The translations under genes were made by a program, and so were the position numbers. Under the pieces are notes generated by a model. That model had not been told where the DNA came from. It worked only from the letters and a program-made list of their open reading frames with translations, and made no database searches. A DNA stretch of 21,691 nt, from the NCBI GenBank assembly GCA_964514665.1, contig CAZESH010000040.1:1-21691 (forward strand), written 5' to 3'. Origin of the DNA: CAZESH01 sp964514665. GTDB lineage: Bacteria > Bacillota > Bacilli > Paenibacillales > KCTC-25726. This document shows positions 13,667 to 21,056 of this stretch, piece after piece (positions within the stretch are counted from its first letter, which is position 1; each line of letters opens with the position of its first letter).

Positions 13667-14899
13667 ATGACAAACAGCGTAATTTTTCTTGTAGATATGC
13701 AAAGCTTTTATGCGAGCGTGGAGAAGGCGGCTCACCCGGAGTGGAGGGACCGCCCGTTGATTGTGGCGGGAGACCCTTCGCGCCGCTCCGGAGTCGTGCT
13801 GGCCGCTTGCCCGCTGGCCAAACGCTGCGGCGTCGTGTCCGCTTCGCGGCTGGGCGAGGCGCTCAAGCAATGCCCCGACTTGGTCATTGCCCGCCCCCAT
13901 ATGCAGGAATATATCCGTGTTTCTCTTCATATTACAGAAATTTTGGAGCGCTACAGCGACCTTGTGGAAGCTTATTCGATCGACGAGCAGTTCCTCGATG
14001 TCACCGGCAGCCGCGCTTTATTCGGCGACTGCCGCTCCATCGCCCGCAGCATCCAGCAGGCGATAAAGCGTGAAACCGGCGTCTATGCCCGGGTCGGCAT
14101 CGGCCCGAACAAAGTGCTGGCCAAAATCGCCTGCGACAATTTCGCCAAAAAAAACGATTCGGGCATCGCCTTCTTGAACGCCGACAACATGAAGGAGCAG
14201 ATGTGGCCGATGCCGGTGGAAAGCCTGTTCGGCGTCGGCCGCCGCATGAGCCGCCACCTGCAGCGGCTGGGCATTCTCACGATCGGCGATTTGGCCCGCT
14301 ATCCGTTGGACAAATTAACCCGGCGCTGGGGCATTAGCGGACACGTGCTGTGGATGAGCGCCAACGGGATCGACTACTCGCCCGTATCGCCGAACAGCCA
14401 CGACCTGCAAAAAGCGATTGGACACCACATGACGCTGCCCCGCGATTACAGCAAGCCGGAAGATATTCATGTCGTGCTGCTCGAGCTTAGCGAAGAGGTG
14501 TGCCGGCGCGCCCGCAGCAAGGGACTCATGGGACAAACGCTGTCACTCGGCAGTTTGGGCGCGGATTTCGACGCCCCGACGGGCTTTCACCGGCAAATCA
14601 AGCTGCCCGATCCGACCAACCATGCTCCGGACTTGTATACGGCGGCCATCCGGCTGTTCGCCAGCCATTGGGACGGCCTGCCGATCCGCCGCATCGGCGT
14701 GGCGCTGTCGCAGCTTTCTCCAGACAGCGAGTACCAGCTGCATCTGTTCCATGATCGCGAGAAGGAGCGGCGTCTGGATTATGCCATTGACGCCATCAAG
14801 AACAAATACGGAACGGCGTCGATCGTGAAAGCCGCTTCACTGACGGCGGCCGGGCAGGCTTACGAACGTTCCAACAAAATCGGAGGGCATTCCAAATGA
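13667..14899 (+). CDS. dinB: Y-family translesion DNA polymerase (DinB/UvrX, YqjW-like)
   Basis: A 410-residue error-prone polymerase for bypass of DNA lesions. The catalytic carboxylates are Asp10 in FLVDMQSFYASVE and Asp106-Glu107 in AYSIDEQFLDV; the steric-gate region is SFY (13-15). VGIGPNKVLAKIACDNFAK and FGVGRRMSRHLQRLGI (helix-hairpin-helix) mark the palm and thumb, and a little-finger domain occupies the C-terminal third. DMQSFY and the YolD-like partner gene fit the YqjW/UvrX branch better than housekeeping Pol IV. No clear sliding-clamp peptide was seen at the extreme C-terminus. The start is set by AGAGGTG six bases upstream; a longer frame adds 13 residues without support. It overlaps the next gene by 4 bp and is probably SOS-induced. 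Confidence 0.94.
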   Translation: MTNSVIFLVDMQSFYASVEKAAHPEWRDRPLIVAGDPSRRSGVVLAACPLAKRCGVVSASRLGEALKQCPDLVIARPHMQEYIRVSLHITEILERYSDLVEAYSIDEQFLDVTGSRALFGDCRSIARSIQQAIKRETGVYARVGIGPNKVLAKIACDNFAKKNDSGIAFLNADNMKEQMWPMPVESLFGVGRRMSRHLQRLGILTIGDLARYPLDKLTRRWGISGHVLWMSANGIDYSPVSPNSHDLQKAIGHHMTLPRDYSKPEDIHVVLLELSEEVCRRARSKGLMGQTLSLGSLGADFDAPTGFHRQIKLPDPTNHAPDLYTAAIRLFASHWDGLPIRRIGVALSQLSPDSEYQLHLFHDREKERRLDYAIDAIKNKYGTASIVKAASLTAAGQAYERSNKIGGHSK

Positions 14900-15237
14900 G
14901 TGAAGGCTTGCGACGCGGGAATCTGCTGTGGGAAGGCAGCCGCATGTTTCTTCCCGAGCACAAGGAGCAGCTGCTGGAGCACCGCCGGCAGTTGAACCGG
15001 AAGGAACGTCCGGAGCTCGATGAACAGCGGATCGAGCAGCTGTCGCAAATATTGCGGCAAGCGATCCACAGCGGCGCGGAAACGGCGATTACGTGCTACG
15101 ATCCCGATCATGAGCGGGTCGTTTGCGGCAAAATCGGCAAGGTCGACGCGGCCGGCAGACGGCTTCAGCTGCGTACGGAGCAAAGCATAATATGGATTCC
15201 CCTTGACGATCTGCTGCAAATCGAATTGCTTCCCTAA
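14896..15237 (+). CDS. YolD-like family protein
   Basis: A 113-residue protein starting with RRGNLLWEGSRMFLPEHKEQLLEHR, the recognised YolD-like signature. Genes of this family usually sit beside Y-family polymerases (yqjW-yqjX, uvrX-yolD) and have been proposed to play a UmuD-like accessory part; direct evidence is thin. The ATG overlaps the polymerase stop (ATGA) and GGAGGG lies eight bases upstream, so it is translationally coupled and shares its SOS control. Confidence 0.92.
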   Translation: MSEGLRRGNLLWEGSRMFLPEHKEQLLEHRRQLNRKERPELDEQRIEQLSQILRQAIHSGAETAITCYDPDHERVVCGKIGKVDAAGRRLQLRTEQSIIWIPLDDLLQIELLP

Positions 15238-15333
15238 CGCTTCCCGTTTTCTAAAAAAATGTTAGCTTAACTTCACCATATTGATTACAATAGATGCCAG
15301 AATGATTACTTGCAGAATCGAGGGCTGGCCTAT

Positions 15334-16545
15334 ATGTCCAAAGCTTTGGCAAAATCCGCGCCCGTCACGGCGACGGTATTCCCGATACTATTCGCTATCA
15401 GCATGGTGCATCTGCTGAACGATACGATGCAGTCAACGGTCACCGCACTTTTTCCGATCCTTAGGGATTCGCTGCAGTTAAGCTACAGGCAAATCGGCTT
15501 GATCGCCTTTTCCATGAATATGACGGCTTCCCTGCTGCAGCCGCTTGTCGGTTATTATTCCGACCTTCGTCCCCGGCCTTATATTTTGCCGGTGGGGGTA
15601 GCCTTCACATTGACCGGAATCGTCGCCCTGGCCCTGGCGCCCCACTATGCGTTCATCCTGCTGGCGGTCACCGCCATAGGCGTAGGCTCCGCCGTCTTTC
15701 ACCCCGAATCTTCAAGGGTCGCTTATTTGGCCGCAGGCGGAAAAAGAGGGCTGGCCCAATCGATCTTTCAGGTCGGAGGCAACATCGGCAGCTCGCTCGG
15801 TCCGATCATGACGGCGCTGATCTTCGTCCCGCTCGGGCAGCACGGCGTGATTTGGTTCACCATTGCCGCCACGACGGCCATGGTGATTCAATTTTTTGTG
15901 GCACGCTGGTACAGCGGACAAAATGTCCAACCGCGTGTCCGCACCCGGCGCAAGCAAGCGCAGGAGCGGACAACCGGCCTTAGCCGCAGGCAAATTAACG
16001 GCGCGCTGGCGATTTTGATTTTTTTGGTGTTCACCAAACACATTTACATGTCGAGCATTACAAGCTATTATTCGTTTTTCCTGATCGACGGCTACGGCGT
16101 CTCCGTCAGGCATGCGCAGTGGTTTTTGTTCGCATTTCTGATCGCGGCGGCGGCAGGCACGTTCCTCGGCGGACCGCTTGCGGACCGCTATGGAAGGCGC
16201 AACATCATCTGGTTTTCGATTCTCGGCACAGCCCCTTTCTCGCTGGCATTGCCTTATGTCGGTTTGCTATGGACGGGAGTATTGGTCGTTTGCGCCGGGT
16301 TCGTATTGTCATCGGCTTTCTCCATCATTGTCGTTTACGCGCAGGAGCTGCTGCCCGGCAAAGTGGGGATGATTTCGGGGCTGTTTTTCGGCTTGGCCTT
16401 CGGTATCGGCGGACTCGGGGCGGCGGTACTGGGGTGGATCGCCGACGCCACCAGCATCGGCTTCATCATGAAGCTGTGCGCCTTTCTGCCGCTCATGGGG
16501 ATTCTGGCCGCTTTTCTGCCCAAAGACGAACAATTGGAGGGATGA
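15334..16545 (+). CDS. MFS exporter, fosmidomycin-resistance (Fsr) family
   Basis: A 403-residue major facilitator with about twelve transmembrane helices. GYYSDLRPRPYILPVG after helix 2 and GGPLADRYGRRNIIW in the second half are the MFS loop motifs; VGSAVFHPESSRVAYLAAGGKRG and FQVGGNIGSSLGPI are typical of the Fsr subfamily, which exports fosmidomycin and perhaps other small polar compounds. The ATG of MSKALAKSAP has GAGGG nine bases upstream; the longer frame begins with a TTG without a site. It is followed after three bases by a small membrane protein gene, so the two are likely co-transcribed. The physiological substrate is unknown. Confidence 0.9.
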   Translation: MSKALAKSAPVTATVFPILFAISMVHLLNDTMQSTVTALFPILRDSLQLSYRQIGLIAFSMNMTASLLQPLVGYYSDLRPRPYILPVGVAFTLTGIVALALAPHYAFILLAVTAIGVGSAVFHPESSRVAYLAAGGKRGLAQSIFQVGGNIGSSLGPIMTALIFVPLGQHGVIWFTIAATTAMVIQFFVARWYSGQNVQPRVRTRRKQAQERTTGLSRRQINGALAILIFLVFTKHIYMSSITSYYSFFLIDGYGVSVRHAQWFLFAFLIAAAAGTFLGGPLADRYGRRNIIWFSILGTAPFSLALPYVGLLWTGVLVVCAGFVLSSAFSIIVVYAQELLPGKVGMISGLFFGLAFGIGGLGAAVLGWIADATSIGFIMKLCAFLPLMGILAAFLPKDEQLEG

Positions 16546-16548
16546 CCT

Positions 16549-16779
16549 ATGGATTTCAGCTTTATCCTGATTTTGGCCTTGACTCTGCCTATCCTGATCC
16601 TGATCGGATATGTCGTGATCAAAACCTTCATCACCAAAAAAATTCCGGACAGCCGTTTCACCCCGTTCGATTCCATCATGGGCCAGTCCGCAATCGAATT
16701 TCATCAGGAAAAAGAGGAGAAGGAGCAGGACGAAGACGAAGGCGACGACAAAGAAAAAAACGCATCTCCTCCGAGATGA
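16549..16779 (+). CDS. small membrane protein, DUF3951-like
   Basis: A 76-residue protein with one N-terminal transmembrane helix (about residues 4-27) followed by KKIPDSRFTPFDSIMGQSAIEFHQEKEE and a highly acidic and lysine-rich tail. The TPFDxIxGQ segment resembles the small DUF3951 proteins of Bacillales as I remember them; the function is unknown. GGAGGG seven bases ahead of the ATG sets the start. It is three bases from the MFS gene and ends four bases short of a convergent gene, so its 3' end overlaps that gene's terminator hairpin. Confidence 0.75.
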   Translation: MDFSFILILALTLPILILIGYVVIKTFITKKIPDSRFTPFDSIMGQSAIEFHQEKEEKEQDEDEGDDKEKNASPPR

Positions 16780-16784
16780 CGTTT
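16754..16784 (-). terminator. Rho-independent terminator for the 169-residue hypothetical gene
   Basis: On the minus strand AAACG-CATCTC pairs with GAGATG-CGTTT around GGAG with one bulged base, then continues into TTTTTTTCTTT. The stem starts at the stop codon of the minus-strand gene and lies within the last codons of the opposing small membrane protein gene. It lacks a T-run on the plus strand, so it should work mainly on the minus strand. Confidence 0.75.
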
Positions 16785-17292
16785 ATCGGTCCTTCCATTC
16801 TGTCAGTTTTTCAAGGTTTAGCAGCAGCCATTCATTTGCCGCATCGCGCGATAGCAGCCAAACATCCTCAAATTCCGCCTTTGGCCGCACAATCCGGTCC
16901 CTTATCCCCAAAATATCCGACATGCCGAATACGGGGGAGACATTGCGGATGAGCAGCGAAACGGGATACGCCTTGGAATAGCCGTTTCGCTTCTCTTCCT
17001 TCACGGCAATCAAGTGGTTGAGCCCGGCAATCAGATTTTCCAGTGATTCCGGATCGTGAATGCTTTGCATGGAACGGCCGAGCAGCATCTTCGCCTCCTC
17101 CGCATCATAAAACAAATGGGTGATTTCCATCCCCAGCTTGCTGCGCAAAAGCTTATCCTCCAATACGGCATCCGGTCTTTCCTGTTGATACAAAAGCCTG
17201 TATTGCCGCTCGTTATTGGCGTTGTAGATGGCGATGAACAGCTCGATCGCCGCTCGCTCCAAGCTCTTCTTTTCTTTCCACACCTGGTCCAT
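16783..17292 (-). CDS. hypothetical protein with possible PD-(D/E)XK-like core
   Basis: I do not recognise a named family with certainty. The 169-residue soluble protein has an N-terminal helix (KKSLERAAIELFIAIYNANN), then RPDAVLEDKLLRSKLGMEITHLF with Asp41 and Glu56-x-Thr58. A D...E-x-[K/T] pattern following a helix is how many divergent PD-(D/E)XK nuclease-fold proteins look. A helical middle and a strand-rich end (AYPVSLLIRNVSPVFGMSD and DVWLLSRDAANEWLLLNL) follow. No signal peptide or membrane segment is seen. GGAAGGTGG four bases ahead sets the ATG. It lies downstream of the phosphatase gene on the same strand with a 46-bp gap and ends in its own terminator. Confidence 0.8.
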   Translation of the reverse strand: MDQVWKEKKSLERAAIELFIAIYNANNERQYRLLYQQERPDAVLEDKLLRSKLGMEITHLFYDAEEAKMLLGRSMQSIHDPESLENLIAGLNHLIAVKEEKRNGYSKAYPVSLLIRNVSPVFGMSDILGIRDRIVRPKAEFEDVWLLSRDAANEWLLLNLEKLTEWKDR

Positions 17293-17338
17293 GGTCCCAC
17301 CTTCCCGGCCTGCCTGAAATTTTCCGCAAAAGTGAAGA

Positions 17339-17923
17339 CTACGCTTCCTGCAGATGCATGATGCAATTGAACAGCTCGCATTTCCAGCTTTCGCCGAGCA
17401 GTCTCAGCTTGGTCAGGGAGGTATTTTTTAAATGCTCCTCCGTATCTTCATGCGGAATAAGGCGGGTCAGCGTCAGTCCGATCAGCGCGCCGTGGCTTAC
17501 GACCAAAATTCGCTGCTGCGGATGCTTGTTTGCGATCTCCTGGACGAAAGACATGCCCCGGCCGATAATCGACTCGTTGTCTTCAATTTTCAAGTCGCGT
17601 TCGCTTTTTTTCCAGCCCGTTCCCCATCTGGCTATTCGATCCGCTTCGGTAGTGCCTTCGATTTCTCCGCAATGCATCTCCCGCAGCCTTTGATCTTCAA
17701 TAACGGGAAGACCGAGAGCGGCAGCGATCGTCACCGCAGTTTCCTTGGCCCTTGACAAATCGCTGGAATAAATGAGATCCCATTGCTCATTGCTTAACCT
17801 TGCGGCTATCGCCTTTGCCTGCTTACGTCCGGTTGCGTTCAGCGGCACATCCGTTTGACCCTGCACCCTTTCCTGAAAATTCCAATCGGTAATGCCGTGC
17901 CTGACAAATCCCAAAACGGTCAT
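17339..17923 (-). CDS. histidine phosphatase (phosphoglycerate mutase family)
   Basis: A 194-residue single-domain enzyme of the cobalamin phosphatase/PhoE-like branch. The phosphohistidine is His9 in VLGFVRHGITDWN; IYSSDLSRAKETA, LREMHCGEIEG and VVSHGALIG supply the conserved Arg, Glu and second His. Members hydrolyse varied phosphoesters, and the substrate cannot be set from sequence. The chosen ATG (MTVLGFVRHG) starts directly ahead of the catalytic motif, with GGAGG 11 bases upstream; longer in-frame starts exist but add an unlikely N-terminal extension. It is followed by the 169-residue hypothetical gene. Confidence 0.9.
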   Translation of the reverse strand: MTVLGFVRHGITDWNFQERVQGQTDVPLNATGRKQAKAIAARLSNEQWDLIYSSDLSRAKETAVTIAAALGLPVIEDQRLREMHCGEIEGTTEADRIARWGTGWKKSERDLKIEDNESIIGRGMSFVQEIANKHPQQRILVVSHGALIGLTLTRLIPHEDTEEHLKNTSLTKLRLLGESWKCELFNCIMHLQEA

Positions 17924-17996
17924 CTTGTTCCAAACCTCCATCATCATCCGTGGTGAAAAGCCGTACATTGCAGTCGCAGCAAGATCAGTATAGCAT

Positions 17997-18035
17997 AAAA
18001 ACAGCAGCTCTTAGAATTTCTCCAAAAAGCCGCTG
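17997..18035 (-). terminator. probable Rho-independent terminator after the PhyH-family gene
   Basis: On the minus strand CAGCGGCT pairs with AGCTGCTG (8 bp, one G-U) around an 18-base loop, followed by TTTTT. It lies about 25 bp past the stop of the dioxygenase gene. The large loop lowers certainty. Confidence 0.6.
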
Positions 18036-18058
18036 CATCCTTTGTTTCCCGTTTGCGC

Positions 18059-18982
18059 CTACACCGTCATATTCCCCGTATCCAGCGCCCGCCTTATGCT
18101 GCGCTCTAGTGGAGAGTAGTCCGCCTCCTCGCTTCGCTGGAGGTTCATTTTTTCCTTCAGGGGCGTCGTGCGGTTGCACATGAACCTGGGGACGCCCAAA
18201 TGATTTTGTGAAGCTGCGTGAAACAGAAAAGGATGGCAAAGGAACACATCGCCGGCCTCTCCGCCCGTTTCCACTACACGCAGGCGGGTTCCGTCTTCAT
18301 CCGTGTAGTACCTGCCCATGAATTTCTCCGTGCGCTCGGCAGCGGATCCTGCGGGTTCCGGCGAGTTGCCCGTCAGCTCAGCCAACCACGGATGGCGGTT
18401 GTTCATCATCTTGATGCCGTCGTGCACGTCGATCCCATCCTCCTGCTCTTGGAGAAAACGGGCTACCAATTTATGCGAACCCTCGGCAACCAGTGTCCCC
18501 CCGCCATGAGGGACAATATCGGAGAACATGCACAAACAGAGCAAGCCCTGATCCGGACTGTCGACAAAATGACGGAATTGAATGCCATCCCAATGCCAGC
18601 CTTTGGCAGGCACGATCCATTCCTGATCGGAGCCTGACGAAAAATTCACAGGCCACCATCCCCATTGGGTTTTGCGAGTGTCCTGACCGTAAACGATCCG
18701 TTCGGCCAGGCGCCCTTCCCCAACCAGATCCTCAATCGCTTCGACGAGCCGGCTCGTATTGCAAACCTGAAACGCATCGTCATCATAAGTTTCCCTGATA
18801 TGAACCATCGGTTCCGTCCATGTCGAGCGATCGGAACGGTTTACCCCGCGCTCTTCCAACCTGCTCCACATAAAGTTCTGCGCTTCCAGTGCATGCCTTC
18901 TGGAATAGGCTTCTTCGACCCTGACATAGCCCAATTCCATAAATTGCTCGATATCCGCGTCGGACAATACCTTCAACCCCAT
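18059..18982 (-). CDS. phytanoyl-CoA dioxygenase (PhyH) family protein
   Basis: A 307-residue Fe(II)/2-oxoglutarate-dependent oxygenase. The iron-binding facial triad is His130 and Asp132 in GWHWDGIQFRHF and a distal His, most likely His255 in FLFHAASQNH; an Arg about eleven residues later (VPRF) would bind 2-oxoglutarate. PHGGGTLVAEGSHK is the usual family segment between them. Substrates in this family range from fatty acyl-CoAs to small natural products, so the actual reaction is open. AAGGAGGAG about five bases before the ATG sets the start. It stands alone, bounded by a terminator downstream. Confidence 0.9.
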   Translation of the reverse strand: MGLKVLSDADIEQFMELGYVRVEEAYSRRHALEAQNFMWSRLEERGVNRSDRSTWTEPMVHIRETYDDDAFQVCNTSRLVEAIEDLVGEGRLAERIVYGQDTRKTQWGWWPVNFSSGSDQEWIVPAKGWHWDGIQFRHFVDSPDQGLLCLCMFSDIVPHGGGTLVAEGSHKLVARFLQEQEDGIDVHDGIKMMNNRHPWLAELTGNSPEPAGSAAERTEKFMGRYYTDEDGTRLRVVETGGEAGDVFLCHPFLFHAASQNHLGVPRFMCNRTTPLKEKMNLQRSEEADYSPLERSIRRALDTGNMTV

Positions 18983-19043
18983 GAATGCTCCTCCTTGTCT
19001 CTCTCAAAAGTTGGCGGCCGCTCATACGTTTTTCACTCGAATT

Positions 19044-19586
19044 CTAATCGATCTTGCTTAATTCCACGAGTTTATTTAGGGTATTCCAATTCCGCGTAGT
19101 TGCCGAAACGCCCAACTTGCTTTCAAGAAATGAATTGGAAAATGGCGTTTTACCATAACCATCGGGGCACAGTAAATACACTTCACGGTTCACAATCTGC
19201 AGCTCGTCTGCCCCGTTACTGAAGGGCAATTTTTCGATCGCACCCGCTTCCGGCTCCCTTGATAAAAAGCTGACATACAGATTTTTTGCCTGCCCGGGCA
19301 GACGCGTGCGGAAAGGATTTCCGGCAATCACGGCTTCCAGCTCGCGGATCGTGCGCACAACAACGGGAATTTCATAGCCCAAATCGGCTTTTAGCCTTTG
19401 CTCAATCCGAGCGCCAAGCGCTTCCGGCTCCCGATCCGCACTCTGAAACACCACATTTCCGCTTTGGATATACGTGCGTACATGCTGGAACTGCATGGCT
19501 TCAAAAATGCTTTTCAAGTGATCCATCTTGATCATTTTCTGCCCGCTGACATTGATTCCCCGCAGCAAAGCCAGATAAGCTGTCAT
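19044..19586 (-). CDS. DUF1697 family protein
   Basis: A 180-residue soluble protein beginning MTAYLALLRGINVSGQKMIKM, followed by YIQSGNVVFQS, VVVRTIRELEAVIAGNPF and KLGVSATTRNWNTLNKL, all hallmarks of DUF1697. The family is widespread and of unknown function. The start with GGGGGG six bases upstream is preferred to one eight codons earlier, whose extra residues (MARGGGLG) come from the ribosome binding site itself. Confidence 0.92.
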   Translation of the reverse strand: MTAYLALLRGINVSGQKMIKMDHLKSIFEAMQFQHVRTYIQSGNVVFQSADREPEALGARIEQRLKADLGYEIPVVVRTIRELEAVIAGNPFRTRLPGQAKNLYVSFLSREPEAGAIEKLPFSNGADELQIVNREVYLLCPDGYGKTPFSNSFLESKLGVSATTRNWNTLNKLVELSKID

Positions 19587-19656
19587 GCCAAGCCCCCCGC
19601 CTCTTGCCATATTCTTCGTCGCTATCGATTGCCGTTTTTCAATAAAATGAAAGCTT

Positions 19657-20469
19657 TCAGCTTAATCCCTCTTGTACGATGGTTACAAGCTTGCCGACAT
19701 GGTCTGGGTGGCATGCGATCAAATAGGGCTGCTCCTTCATCCCGCTAAACGGCTTTCCTTGAAAATCCACTACCGCTCCGCCCGCTTCTTTCACCATCAG
19801 GATGCCGGAGTAAAGATCGTCCCCTTCGGAATTGAACAGCACGATGCCGTCCAAGTCGCCTCTTGCCAGCATGCACCACTGCAAGGTCGGAGCCCACAAT
19901 CGGATCATCCGTTTAAAGCTGACATCGATATGCTGCCGCAAATTGACGGCACGGCTGTCATGGCCGACCTGATGGCCTTGAATCCAGCCAATATTCCCTC
20001 TTCCCAGGTGCAGAGCCTTCTTGACACGAATAGCCGCATCATTGCAAAAAGCTCCTTGACCCAAACCGGAAACAAACAAGCGATCCACTATCGGTTCGTA
20101 TATGACGCCCAAAACCGGCTCATTCCTGTGCATCAGGGTGATCGAAATTGTAAAAACCGGCAGGCCGATTGCATAATTATTCGTGCCGTCGAGCGGGTCG
20201 ACCAACCAAAGCCAGTCGCTGTCCAGGCCGTTTTCCCCCGCTTCTTCGCTGTGAATCCGGTGATCGGGAAAAACGCGGCGAATGTGATCCAGGATGATGG
20301 CTTCCGCCAAGTGATCCACTTCGGTTACGACATCCCCGAAGCTGTCTTTAACTGCCAAATGCTCAAACCTGCCGAAACGTTCCCTTGCTATTGTTCCTGC
20401 TTTTTTCACGGCTTGAATCGCCAGTTCCTTGGCCTTCTCAATGAGAATCGTTGCCGCTGCGTCAGACAT
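19657..20469 (-). CDS. inositol monophosphatase family protein
   Basis: A 270-residue Mg2+-dependent phosphatase. Metal ligands are seen in FGDVVTEVDHLAE (Glu50, Asp52), HSEEAGE (Glu75) and LVDPLDGTNNYAIG (Asp91, Asp94). The C-terminal WDxxAG motif is altered to GDDLYSG (Asp218 kept, Trp lost), with KEAGG after it; the preceding segment reads LWAPTLQWCML rather than the usual Gly-Ser-rich form, so substrate preference may differ from inositol phosphate. AGGAGG six bases ahead of the ATG sets the start. The ATG overlaps the stop of the upstream broken P-loop gene (TAATG), so the two were once translationally coupled. Confidence 0.92.
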   Translation of the reverse strand: MSDAAATILIEKAKELAIQAVKKAGTIARERFGRFEHLAVKDSFGDVVTEVDHLAEAIILDHIRRVFPDHRIHSEEAGENGLDSDWLWLVDPLDGTNNYAIGLPVFTISITLMHRNEPVLGVIYEPIVDRLFVSGLGQGAFCNDAAIRVKKALHLGRGNIGWIQGHQVGHDSRAVNLRQHIDVSFKRMIRLWAPTLQWCMLARGDLDGIVLFNSEGDDLYSGILMVKEAGGAVVDFQGKPFSGMKEQPYLIACHPDHVGKLVTIVQEGLS

Positions 20470-20968
20470 TAAGCTCCTCCTATTGTTTCTAGGTATCGTT
20501 TGACTTCCTCCGGCTTTTGGAAAATCACGACTTGCTTCGATTGTCTCGCTTGCTCCAGACTTTTACGAATCTGGCTGCCGTTTCTTCTTCTGAAGTTCCA
20601 GATTCAGAGAATGAATTCGAGGTCAATTTTCTCTTTGCAGCCTGAGCCCATATCCGGCCTTGTTTTCCCCCGATGAATGATTCTCCGCTTCAATACCCGA
20701 TAGAGGCAGAGGTAACGGGGAAAATCGAAGTAATAAACGGTGTCGGCTTCCTGCAAACGCTGTTCGAGCGTCCTTGCATAATTCCCGTCCCCTTATGAAT
20801 CTGTTCTTTTATGACGGCATCCCACTCCGCCTCACCGGCAGCCACCCAACCCGGTTTCCAATACAAGGCGTCCAAACGGATCAAAGGCAGGCCGGTCAAT
20901 TCCGCCAGCTTCAGGGAAAAGGTGGATTTTCCCGAACCCGAACAACCCAATACCAATACTTTTTTCAT
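20469..20968 (-). pseudogene. broken FlaR/adenylate-kinase-like P-loop NTPase gene
   Basis: The intact relatives are about 165-180-residue P-loop kinases annotated as 'topology modulation protein' or adenylate kinase. The N-terminus is good: MKKVLVLGCSGSGKSTFSLK (Walker A) up to KPGWVAAGEAEWDAVIKEQIHK, with GAGGAG before the ATG. In a G-run near 20789-20792 the frame then shifts; the continuation GDGNYARTLEQRL ... VYYFDFPRYLCLYRVLKRRI is in another frame. That frame meets TGA at 20604-20606, where the family has Trp before IWNFRRR, and then reads on to VVIFQKPEEVKRYL and TAA. About four residues expected before GNY are also missing, so the first lesion may be a 13-base rather than a one-base loss. 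Two lesions make a sequencing slip alone less likely. Confidence 0.85.
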
Positions 20969-21004
20969 AAGATGCTCCTCTGTACATATCTTTCCTGATC
21001 GGAA

Positions 21005-21023
21005 TTCATAATGACTTTATGAA
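21005..21023. repeat. 7-bp perfect inverted repeat upstream of the broken P-loop gene
   Basis: TTCATAA and TTATGAA are separated by TGACT in the gap between murG and the pseudogene. There is no T-run, so it is not a typical terminator; it may be an operator or chance in AT-rich DNA. Confidence 0.3.
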
Positions 21024-21056
21024 CTCACGCTTTGGCCATTATTAATAACGGTAATT

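Noticed and set aside
13398..13673. 91-codon minus-strand ORF between the amidase and polymerase genes
   Set aside because: It would run through the LexA box, two promoters and the polymerase ribosome binding site, and has no family features.
16119..16952. 277-codon plus-strand ORF in another frame of the MFS gene
   Set aside because: It overlaps the MFS gene, the small membrane protein gene and the convergent hypothetical gene, each better supported by start signals and composition.
19672..20472. 266-codon plus-strand ORF opposite the inositol phosphatase gene
   Set aside because: Antisense of a gene with all metal motifs in place; the translation matches nothing recognisable.
20604..20792. 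Programmed frameshift or stop-codon recoding in the P-loop gene
   Set aside because: There is no slippery heptamer with a following pseudoknot that I can see, the two lesions are about 180 bases apart and of different types, and several family residues are missing at the first one. Decay is simpler.
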